Assembly: GCF_018691265.1 (NCBI RefSeq)
Contig: NW_024881324.1
Coordinates: forward strand, 837,230 to 901,229
Origin: Tyto alba
Taxonomy: Eukaryota; Chordata; Aves; Strigiformes; Tytonidae
Direction: 5' to 3'
Length of the DNA stretch: 64,000 bases
In this document: in pieces, positions 20,896 to 32,800 of the stretch
How positions within the stretch are numbered: position 1 is the first letter of the stretch
How the letters are laid out: each line of letters begins with the position of its first letter
The notes under the pieces: model-generated
Database searches by the model: none
The model's input: only the letters and a program-made list of their open reading frames with translations
Told to the model about the DNA's origin: nothing
Translations under genes and position numbers: made by a program

Positions 20896-21589
20896 AAATG
20901 TATGTTTCTAAAGAGCAAAATTCCTGCTAGACCATTTGGGTAATTTGTGCAGAATGGATAGAATGGATTAAGCCCAACACTTTGATTTAAAAGGAAAAAA
21001 AAAAAAATAAGAATCAGTACTTTGAGCGGGCCTTAACTTTCTTCAGGAATGCATCTGTACCAGAAGTGAGCATTGCATCTGGAGCAGAAACTGAAAGACA
21101 TCAAAAGCTGACCTTGCTTTTACTGACCCAGTTATTTAAAAATATATATACACACACACACACACTCAAGAAGGGGGAGGGTGAGCTAAAGTAATTTTTT
21201 TCAATAAATAGCCTAAAAGCCCCATACACAGAGAATTAAAACTTGGCTTCCCAGGAAAGCAAGTCATACCATATATACTGCATCTTGCTGGTGGGAATGG
21301 GAAAAAACGTGGAAAATGCTTGCATTAGCCCTTTTTAGCTCTTCACAGCCTCTCCCACCACTATGACTCCTGCAGCTACACTCAGCTCTCCAAAGAAATG
21401 CAGCATTGGGCACAGGATAAATGCTCCTCGGTGCAGCATTAACAGCCTTAGGGACTGTTGCTGGCTGCATTTGAGAATCAAAAATATGAAACCAGTTATG
21501 AGCATGCCACGTTGCTGCAAGTTTTGACTAATGATTCCTTCTAACCTAGACAGTTCTGACTTTTGCCCAACTTCATTAACAAGAGAAGC

Positions 21590-22260
21590 CCAGAAGCCAC
21601 AATGTTAAACCCAACTACTCTGTTGTGTTGGGCTTCTATGAAAGGATAGAAAAAAGTCCCAAAATTCTCCATCAGATTATTCCTCATGATGGAGATTGTG
21701 GCAGGTGCACCCACCCCAATAAAGATCAGAACCTCTCCACTGCTGAAAGGAAAGTTAAAACTAGAAGCCGCAGTTTGGAGGTCACATACACACCACACCT
21801 GGTGGAGGGATAAGAAATGCAAGGCCCTTCCACCAACAGTCAAAGCCTTCAGCCAACAGAACGCCCCAGTTGAGAGACATTTCTAGACCACTGACCATGT
21901 ATGACCACAGATCAGATTCGACTAGGGTATAAATGGGGGCCTCCCCACCCCCAGAGGCAAACTGATAAAGCCCTCCTTGGAGCAGCGTGTCTGCATCCAG
22001 GGACTCTCCCCTCGGATCGGGACGCTGCCCAAGGTAACTCCTTGAGGCTGAGAGCCCTCATGTTATTGGGTGATTGATTTTTGGGTCAACATCCCTAAAA
22101 CTTAAGCTTAAGTCAGCTATGTAGCATTAGTTCTGTTTGACACACATCCAAACCTGTAGTTCACTAGCATTTGTCAGAATGCTAAACAACTGCGATTGGA
22201 ATAAATCTAATTTTGAGTACTTGCCTCATCTAGTTTGAGGCTCTGCGATGAGGTGGGCTA
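21590..22260 (+). mobile_element. Probable class I endogenous-retrovirus LTR
   Basis: A TATAAA box at 21928-21933 is followed by GC-rich leader-like sequence, a GGGACTCTCCCCTCGGATCG block near 22000, a CCTTGAGGCTGAGAGCCCTC block near 22040 and an AATAAA near 22200. This order (U3 with TATA, R, U5) and these blocks resemble avian ERV1-type LTRs that I recognise from memory. Ends and target-site duplication were not resolved, so boundaries are approximate. It lies antisense to KIAA0319, in or beyond its 3' UTR. Confidence 0.5.
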
Positions 22261-23680
22261 TGTCTCCTCCCTGACCCTTCTCAACTGCTGCCCTTGATCT
22301 CTATACTGCTTCACCCTTCTGTTAATGAATTCTCCACCACCAGATTTAAAAAAAAAAAAAAAAAAAGTTTAAAAAACCCAACAAAACCTCTCCAAAATGC
22401 TCCCAAAGGAATGTTTTCTCCCTTGGAACATATCATTCCTCCAGCTCAGCCCAAGACTTCAGCACGTCAGTAAAAGACCCCCAGGAAAGGCTGATGTCAT
22501 GGCCAGACAGTATCACCAACACAGATGCCCCTCACAAGTGAGGCTTATGTATAAAATCCAGGTCTTCAGTTTGAGATTTCAAGAACGCTATCAGGGGCAT
22601 GTCTTTAAAGCCTAACAAGCACACTGAAATTATCCAGATTGCAAACAAAAAGTAAAACAATCTAACATTCAAGCCAAAACCTTCCAGAGTGCCAATTCCC
22701 ATGAGAAGGAAAGTAGGTGTTGAACCTCCTGCTCCACATAGGGTACTTTGCCACAAGCATTTCACTACACAAATGCCTGGCACACTCTTTAGCTGAGCAC
22801 TGAGGCTGACAAATGAAAACTCATCCCAGCTGAGGGTTCAGTCTTAAAAGATCCTGAGCTCCTTAGAAGTGCTCTCTAAGCAAAAGGTTGTTTGGGATAT
22901 TCAAAATGCTTCTGAAGGAACATGGCACTGAGTCCTTCATGCCTTTCTGCTACTGTTTCCTGGCTGGAGGTGGCAGTCTCCAGAGAGCTTCATTACAGAA
23001 GCAACCTAAGACTGGACTTCCCTGCAGGCACCATACTTTCTATGTTAATACAGGGAACATTGCACCCTCCAGGATATAGATGTATCGCATTACAGCTGAG
23101 TAAGTGCAACTGCTCATTGTAAACTTCCTTTGGAAACAAAGACACTTCCATCCGATGAGCACTACCCTAGAAGTCACAAGCACAGTCAGAGTTAAATACA
23201 ATACACTAAAAATGCTCTATCGTGTTCCCAAACTAAACTGAAAATGAAGATGGAGCCTGTGGTCACATATTGCTCTTTGTACCTCTAAGGGAATTTATCT
23301 ATATTGGCAACACAATCACACTGCTTCTCTGACAGGTGCACAGGACATGAATCTGTATGCATCTCAGTTACTATCAGTAGCGTAGCAGCCCTGGCTAGTT
23401 TTGCAGCAGTGATACAGGAAAAAAGGCCTTCTGAAGTTCAGACAAACATTCAGCATGGAACATGCAAGAAGTAAGATGTGCTTTTCCTTGTTCCTATAAT
23501 GGTGACAAGAGAAGTTAGCTGACCACCTAATCCTTCCTCCTTCCTTCTCCTAACTGTGCTAGAAATTTATCTGCAATTAGTTGATATTTTAGGAAGCTTT
23601 TGGTTCTGGAAAAACAGAGGTGGGCTGACATGTTTCAGATGTGTTGGACCAGCATGTTCGGTGCTTTTACCATCATTCAG

Positions 23681-23859
23681 TTATCTGTCTTTGGAGCTGT
23701 AGTTGAAGGAAACTCCATTTCTGATGGATCCATTCATGAGTGTTTTAGTATTCTCTCTTTCAATCTTTTCTCTGCTGAAGATAGTGTCCTGATCACTGTC
23801 AAACTCTGACTCAGAGACCATCAGGCTGGAGTTGTGTTCTGTACTTCTGTGTTTTATAC
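23681..23859 (-). CDS. KIAA0319: KIAA0319 exon S (C-terminal tail, stop)
   Basis: 179 coding bases ending in TAA (23681-23683). It reads [20 protein letters not shown], then [13 protein letters not shown] and [17 protein letters not shown]. It is strongly conserved with the human C-terminus. The acceptor is TGTTGTCAG. Confidence 0.97.
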
Positions 23860-26800
23860 CTGACAACAAAAAAAGGAAAAATAAGCTCATTAGAAAGGTT
23901 TCACTTTTTAGCAACAACTAACCATCCTCTCCTCTGCTGGGATGTGAAAGGTAAGTGAAAACATTCTCTGCAATCCAGCCTAACAGTGTCCACCACTGGC
24001 ACTACCAATATAGAAACTGCTCTAGGAGGTATCATCTACTGACAGGAAGATACTCTCCTGACTTCCCTGCAGGCCCATCAGTTCATCACTCTGAAATGTT
24101 TAAAATTTAAATGCATATATTCACAATTAGATCATCTTAGTACCTAGCTAATGTACATTTAGTAGCTTGAATCCGGAGATGAGTCTGTCCACTCAACTAT
24201 CTGATTAACACATGGGGCAATGGAAGGCCATGGTTTCTACAGAAATGTTATCTCTGTCTTTCTAGGACAGCAATTTTTCAAGGTGATTTTATTTCCCTGG
24301 CTTTTAATATTTCCCCTGCTAAAAACTGAAACTCAGATAAATCAAAATATATGGGAATAGAGGGTAACAGCTGAGGTCTACTCATGTTTAACAGGGCACT
24401 CATGGGCCAGCAGGCAACTGTTACAGAACACCAAAACCAGCTCCAGATTAAAGTGTGTGCAGGGCAGGAGGGGTTACATAGAGAAAAATCTGTAGGACAA
24501 TTAGGTGTTCCAAATTAAGATTAACAAAGAAGCTCAGAGCAGTGGCTGAGCCCAAGGCCTCATGAAAGAAACAAAGTGATCCTCCCCCAACCATTTAATT
24601 GCCTATGCTTGCCTCTGCCATTCCCGAACTTTAGGCCAGCTTCCAGGCTCCTCCTGACTGCAGGTGTCAATTCAAATACACTCACTGTAAGCTCAGTGGA
24701 TGAGCTCCCAGCTGAAACAGACAGTGCTTACCATACTTGGGTCGCAGCTCCATTCTCTCCTGCTCATCTATGTTATCTAGGATGGTATATTTTGTTTTCT
24801 TTCTTATCTTTGTCCTCTTTCTGCTAAAAAAGACATTTAGTTCTCACATGAACACATAAAGCTGTTCCCTCTCCCTTCTCATACACATAGCTGTGCACCC
24901 CAATACACAGAACCTCATTGTACTTTCTCACCTCCACTTGAAGAGTTGTTCCAGTTTATACCTGTATAAAGCAGCTGTACAATCTGTACTGGAGGTTATA
25001 GTTTATTTTTTCTCTGATACACAAAGATGAAGAAAGCAAGAAAGATCAACTTGCTTTCCTAGGCCACAGGGGTCCAGTTTGTTCAATTTCAACAGAGTAA
25101 CTAGACACAAGGTAGACATATTCATTTGTTTCCAAATAAAATTTCTGTAAGAACTGATTAGTCTCCAATTTTATTTTATTTTTAATTGAGAAAGTGTAAG
25201 TGGTGCTTGTCTGACTGTGCTTACAGAGAAGACCAGACAAAAATGGAGATTGGCTCACCCAGATATATGCAGAGAGAAAACCCTACTGGCCTGTAGGCAA
25301 ATCCCCACCTGTTCTTTCTTCATTTAAATCCTTCCCCAGCATCTACTTCCACAATGCTGCTAAGATCATCATCTTTATTTTCAGCTATTTGCAGGAGTTA
25401 CTCATCTGCTCATATATACCCAAGGAAAAGTCCTGGAGCTAGAGGGACACACAGAGAACTGTTTGCTGTCTTGGATCAAGAGGGAACGAACAAAGGATTT
25501 CAGGGGAGAAATAAGGGCATTCACACATGAAACCAAGGGGGCACCTGCTAGAAGATGCTGTTGCACCTCAGGCATTTTTCAGGCCCTCTTTCTCATAACT
25601 TGGGGGAGGGGGACAGGGGACATGCCCTTTGTCAAGGCAAGGATTCACTCTGGCAATGCCTGGAGAAGCACTCCCACCCAGACTGCATAGTGCACAGTGG
25701 AGAAGCCACCTACTGCTCAGCAGACATTACAGCAACAGCCAGCCACGGCCTCCCTTCTACAGTCTTCTAAGAAAAATTGAGTTAATCTGTCAATTCAACA
25801 AAACCTTTAAAACCTCCCAAACTCCAGCCAAATTTTGGACTACAGTATCTTTTTCCTGTAGTTTCCACAAGGCAAAGGGAATGTCTTGTCATTCTGTCCT
25901 GTGACACGTTTAATTCTCTTTTTTTTTTTTTTTTTTTTTTTTAAACACATATCTGTATCAACCAGTCCCAACTCTCTGGAACAAGCCACATGAAGGACAA
26001 GGGACAGAAGCAGCTGAACTCCACAATCCCTTTCTTATCAAATCCACACAAGCCAGTGAGGCTCCACCCCACACTGTGAGGGTGGACTGGGACATACTTC
26101 TATTTAAACCATTCTACTAACAGGGCTGTTCCTTCAACGATAAAAAGGAAATTGGTATAAACTCCCACACACTTCAAACAGCATGCTCTACAGACTGCAA
26201 AAACACCCTACAAAAAGCTGACAATCCAGAAAGATTTTGACAGCATGTCATTTTTGCTAACACCTGAACAAGCTATCTATTTTCTGGGCTTTTTGAGCAG
26301 CAGCAGCAAAAACACTTGCAGTAGTGACACTACTTGCAGGGGCTTGCCACTTGAAAGAGAATTTCTTATCGGCTCACTAGGAAAGACTGGAGGGGTGGGC
26401 AGAGAGGGAACGACAGGCAGTAGTAGGGAAAAGCGACTAAGGAAAGAGGAAGCAAGAAGTTTGTGTGACTGAGATCACTGGAGTACTCCTTGCCTGTCAG
26501 CCAGATGCAGCCACATGTCCAAGGAAGACACGAGGTTGGGAGCAGCTCCCTTCCCTTGGACTAGAACAGTCCTATGTCAGTGACCTTCAGGGTATGCCTC
26601 TTTTTTCTTAGCATATTGTACCTGGAATGCTCAGTGGGAGACCATGAAGATCTGTAGTATACTCACAGCATTTTAACATGCATTATCTCTTAATATGAAA
26701 GACATTTCAATATTGCATTTTTGGTTTTCAAAATGCAGAAGAGCACAGAGCCACAAATGGATACTCCGTTTTTTCAAAGAATGTGTCTATACCAGAATAG

Positions 26801-29800
26801 CTACAGGAAGCTCCTCAGGTGTCTGAAAACAGTTCAGCAGTTTAGTGTTAAGGACTGGACTAAAATGTGGCAGTTGTGTGCAGTTTTTGCATATATCCCA
26901 TCAAAAAGAAACACAAACCATGTACCTTTTGCAGCAGCAGATGCAGAACCAGCCAAGCCCTACCATGACGACAATCAAAATAAAAACAGATACAGTCACA
27001 TAGAGTATACTCCACTCTGAAAAAAGAAACACAACAGTGCTTTGTAAAGTTATACTGATAGGGTAATTTCTAATACAACTCTATTAAAATAACCAATCCC
27101 AAGGAATGAGGAGTGGCAACAGGAATTTAGGAATACTTAGCACCTTCATATTCTCAGAAGAATCCCTAAAAATTCTTAAGCTTCCAGATTCAAGGGACAG
27201 ATTTGAAAATTTTCTTCCACTCCAGTAACTTTCACCATCCCAAGGTACCTGAAGTCTATGTGGGAACTGAAAGTCAAGAATGCACAGTTACCACCTCAGT
27301 GGTTTTCCTCTAACTGAAATAAATGTAAGTGTATTCTGGGTCTGGCATTTTAGTAGTGCTTTAAAAGAGCAGCTGATTAGAGATAGATTCCTCTATCTGC
27401 ATGCTTACATTTGTAAATCCAGGAAAAGATGATAAGGGTAGAGAGATGTGCAATAATACAAACTCCAACACGTGTGCACTCACTATTTTAGAGTTATTAT
27501 TACACTATGGAACAACATAGCTTTACGGAAGGGTTGCAGAGGTCCCAGCCTCAGGCTTAAAACTTGCTGTCCCATTTTGGTCGGTCAATTAGTCTTTGCT
27601 CACTAACAGACACACACATGGCCCATGGTTACTTAACGGCTTGTAGCAGGATCCTTCTAAATTTCTATGGATTTACTTGAAGACTAGCACATTGCGCAGC
27701 AAATGTCTCCAAGCCTGCACAGTACTAAGAATTGAGCTTTATTTCAACTTAAGTAGAAGATCAATTTAGTTAAATTAAAACTACTAAATATTTGAAATAG
27801 AGCGGTTTAGCTGACATGTTAGGTGTGCCACAGAATATAGACATGATTAAGCTGGTGAAACTAAACTGCATTTCCCAGGTGCAATAGGCAAGATGAAAGA
27901 AACAGTGATATTAATCATGCTAAGAAGCTGATGTTTTAAAGCTGACTCTATTTCTGAGTCCAGAACACTGGTGTTTTCTTTCCTTAGGTCAGACCACACT
28001 TCTGGCACAGAAGCAGCAACCACCCACTCAGGCAATCAAAGATGTTGCCTCTTTTTCAGCATTGCAACTATCAGATGAATGCTACTCAAAAGCTTTGCAA
28101 TGCCCACACTATTCAACAGCCCTTCCAACTGGTGCCTAATTGTTGCAAGAGCTCTCTCCCATGACAAAGTTTTAATGCTTTTTTCCTCAAATAGTGATAC
28201 TTTTTAAAATTTAAACTTTTGAAGTATTTTAAATATTGGCTACCACTGTCAAGACATTATCATTTGAACACGTTATTCAAGTATCTTTCTATAGAAAGAT
28301 ATTGCTGGGCTGGAAAACCAAGAGACTCTTTTAGTTTCCCCTCAGCATCTGCCTAAGTACTCATCGTTCTGATAGCAAATAATCAACAGTCTCACAAGAT
28401 GACAAGTTATTCTTTAAATACATGCCACAACACCCAGACTCACCACAATTACTCTCTCCATCAGTTAGATAACGATGAATCAGATTTTCCATCCACAGCT
28501 GGTAGCAAATGCAGCGCTTTGTTATGGGGTCACAGTGTCCATGTCCAGAGCATTTTAAAAGGCAGGCTAAGAACAACACCAAACTGAATCAGTTGTGTAA
28601 ATGGACAATTTGTCACACATCCTCTTACTGTGAGACTAGATTGGTGGTAAAGCATCTAGTTCATAACATTCTGATTTTTTAAATCTCCCTTTCCTTTAGT
28701 GTTATGTGTTAAATAGATTTACTGTTCAGCAGACTGCTGGCTGTGAAGAGAAAAAATAAGAATATATCTTATGTATATAATATTGAAATTGTATACAAAT
28801 CACGAACAGTTTATTCTAACCAGAAATAAAGATAAATTGAAGTTATGGAATTCAGACCTGCTCCTTTCTTTATGACATATTTGTAAGAACTTGTAAAGTA
28901 GCTGAGAAATTAGGAATATCAGTGTTCTGAGGTACAAGACCAATTAACTAGAGTGTATTTCAGTATTTCAAAGCTGAATTACAGCGTCAGGGGGCCAGTA
29001 TGTTTAGATACCTCATACGCTTACAGCAGTAGCTGTTGCTAGATCAATGTGTCATATCAGACCAAAATAAAAAGTTATTCCCCTTAAAACTTAAGAGTAG
29101 CAGATTTGCTACATCAAGAAAAATGTTAATGCATATTTTCCAGTGACACCTATGCATTTTGGTAATCCAAGTACATATACAATAGAACAACAGTCCTTTT
29201 CAACAGGTAGATAAAGACAGGATTTACTACAGAATCAAGGACCATTTTATTGCCAGAGCTCGCTCGCTTTGGTTCCACACGGATCATTATATCCTGATTT
29301 TAAATTGTGGAGAAATCTTATTTGTAATATCTGAGTAACATATTCACATTACTAGTGAAGTTTAAAACAGGCTTTGAAATTCAAACACCTTTCTGGGGAC
29401 AAGAAAAAGTTCATTATAAGAAAGCATAGTGGCTTGTCTACACTGCAAATATTGGAAGACTAGGTTGTAACACAGTGATCACCTGACCATTTTACCTGAT
29501 AGAAAAAAACAAGTTACTTTACAATCTTATTACTGAACACTAAAAGCCTTGAAGGAACCAGAGACAGGAAACATTCTATATTATGGCTATAATATGTTTT
29601 GCCCATCTTCCGACTAGGGTATCTTTCTCCTCATTCCCCAGGCCTTCCTGATGCAGACCAGATTAAGATATACTTTTGCCTGCTATTACAGATGTCTTTT
29701 TAAAAGACTACAAGTAACTGTCACCAGTCTATCACAGATGAATAAGCATTTTAAGTATTGTCTTCACCGTAATTTTTCAGAAAGCTCCATCCAAGCCCAG

Positions 29801-32800
29801 ACACCAGACGGCAGACAGAAGGCCTTCAGGCACTGTCTCCAGGTGCTGTTGTTAGCCAAATGCCTGCAAAGATCTGAGAAGAGCAAGCACCATCCAAAAC
29901 ATACCAGCCGTGTCAACCCGCAGGACTTTAAAAAGCAGGAAGTCAGCCTTCTCCTTCAAAAGCTGCACGTGCAGAGTTCGTGAGACATCTGATGCCCTGA
30001 TCACCTTGGAAGGATGCCCATTCTGCACGTAGAACACAACCGCAGTGCTGCAGAAAGAACAGCTAAAGTCATGACTGCTGTCAAAGACCACTTTTGTCAG
30101 GCATTCAGTTCACAGCCTTTTTTTTTTTGTTTGTTTGTTTGTTTGTTTTTGTTTCTGGAAAGCAAATGTCACCACTGATAATGATTAGGGAACTCTGTCC
30201 ATGGATCAGTCAACTCCATCCAAATGCCACAGACTTCATCCTGAGACAGGAGCACCAGAAGGTCTCTAGCTTCTGAGTTTCACAGAAGAAAGGTGAGGAC
30301 AACAGCAAATGCAATTCTCTCCTTGGCCTTCCTGACTCTCGTTTTAAGAGAAGTATGTATACATTTGCTTTCCCCGCTCTCACCTAGAACCTGTTACAAA
30401 GCACTCTGAGGCAGTCTGAATAACTTTAGAATCTGAATTTAAGAGGAGGAAAAGCTCAGAAGCAAGGGAGTCAGAGAACTTCATGTGGGACCCCTCCTCC
30501 CCTTACCCCCCCCTTTTTAAGATGGGTGGTGTTGAGCTCATCCTGTCTCATGACACTTCAGGGAACATCTTTTTCTGAAAAGCAATAACTGGAAGCTGTG
30601 ATTAAAAATACCATAGCTATAAATGCTACATTTTTCAAACAGTTTGGTTTTAAATTTCAAGGTTTCCCAAGAGCTAAATAGTAATTTAAAGCCCATCTTA
30701 GTGTTTAAGTAGTTAACAAGAAGTAACTTAAAGATGACTCATGTCAACAGGTTCTATCAATCATGCTGAGAAGTTTCTCTGGGTATGCAAAGCTATCTCT
30801 AGGCCTCTACACCAAGCAGACGGGATATTTCTACTTCAGAGTAAGATATCACACTTAAGAGTATCCACTGTGTAGTTTTCTCTACAAAAAATGGATTTTT
30901 GTCACACCAGTTAACCAGGAAAATGTTTATAAAAATACTTGGAACATCAAAATCTTAGAGAGGAAGTAGAAGAAAAGAAAAATAAAACAGGTTTGATCAG
31001 ATACAGCTGGAACCTTATTTTGAAATACGGTACTTGCTTCACTGTGACAAAGTATTTGGTAAAAATAGCAGGACTGTATGGAACAAAGACACTGAAACAT
31101 ATGCATGCATTTTCTTTAAAGGAATAAATAAAAAACAATATACAGAAAATTTTGAATTTAGAAACAATTTAGAATTCATTTAGAATCTTTAGTTAAGAAA
31201 ATGCTTCCATTCTGAGCCTCTAGAGAACTTCATCAATTTTCTACCACAACATTAGAAATTTACCTTTTAAAGTATATACTGTTTAGAATTATCTCACTTT
31301 TTTGTCCTCTTAGGAAAGATTATTTTGAAACTAATTATGAGCTGTGAAAGAGTCAATGAAAAACACATATCTTCCTGGCAAGCAGAGTATCTTTGTATCT
31401 TTATATGCAGGATACCTTATATCTGAGTAGGCTTGTATCTTCTGAACTTTGATATCTGTGTCCAAAACATTCAGCAATACAGCCAGCTGTCTCACCAAGG
31501 TGTCCTTCTGCTGTTCGCTCAGCTGCCCCACTCCAACTTGCAGAATCAGCTCCACCAGACCACTCCTTCTGGGATCTAACAAAAGGAGGACATGCTATTC
31601 TTTCAGAGCCTGGCAAATATTTCAGTACCAACTGAAGACAACGTGCAGTACTCAAAAGTATTTATCAATACTATATTTTCCTACGTAAGAACCATATCCC
31701 TTATAACCTAACCCTTTTGTGTTCTTAGAAGCCTACATTTTCTCATTCCCTCTGAAACAAACCCAGTGGGTCCTAAGATAGAAACCCAAGTTATCAGGTG
31801 AAAGAAAGCGCTTCAGTGCGTACTTCAGTTCAGCATAAACATATTTCTATGCAGAATAGCAGCATTTAGGGGAACAGAAGCTGCTATCTCAAGGTCAGAG
31901 GGCAGCGTTAGGTGAGTCTAATACTTAAGTTCCCTGCTAGTTACCTACTACTGGCTACCACCCAGGAAAAGAGAGGCAAAGATGAACTCATATGGCAGCA
32001 TGCAATAGTGTGTCAGTGAGTCTAAATGAGGATGGTCAATTTGAGAAATACCAAATGTTTACCTTCACAAAGGTGAAACATGAGGGTTCTGTTAAATAAT
32101 ACTTGAACTTCTAGAGTGCCTTGCAAACAAACAAGTATCACAGATATCCAGTGAGAATCCTGAGCCAATTATTGTGACCATGTTCAACAATAAAGTAAGG
32201 AACAGAAATAAAATCATTGCCCAGGAAACAGACAAACAAGAATCGCCGACAGACCCAAGATTTCAGAGTCACTTCCTGAAACCTCAACTTATGCTTCCAT
32301 CACACAGCCATTTATTCTGCTTTTGAAAACAAATCTACACACAGGCAATATCAAACCATGAAGACAATTTAAAAAATCCTCAATCTCTCTGAGGCTTGTT
32401 TTTCTCCTTCAGGACAAAACCAGGAAAACAAGCGTAAAAACACACTTTCAACCTTCAAACACACAATTGCAGCATCATACTTAATGCTCAACTCCCATCT
32501 CTTTCCATTGGCCAAGCTGATTAGCAATCATAAAAAAAAAAGAAATAAAAACCTACAAGGAACGAAGAGCAACAAAAACCTAATGATAATATTAACTAGG
32601 AAGAATTATTTTTATTTATGCTTCCAGTAAGGCAATGGTGTAATTGGTAGTTAAGAATCCTGACATACAGTATAATACACTCGGACCTACTGAGAGAAAA
32701 ATATGAAGATATAAAGTGAGAGATCTGTCTGCTTTGTGTTTTAACTTGAGAGAGTTATTTTCAACATTGAAATAAACCAGTGAAAAGGAGAACGAAGATG

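Larger units (their letters stand above)
13536..23680. other. Converging 3' UTRs and intergenic DNA of ALDH5A1 (+) and KIAA0319 (-)
   Basis: About 10 kb without a convincing coding exon; the open frames are short and unlike any family I know. It should hold the ALDH5A1 3' UTR (rightward from 13536) and the KIAA0319 3' UTR (leftward from 23680). Possible poly(A) signals are listed separately. A probable LTR lies at about 21590-22260. Other content is simple sequence: T run 20637-20652, short (TA)(CA) near 21142-21165 and A run near 22350. Confidence 0.7.
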
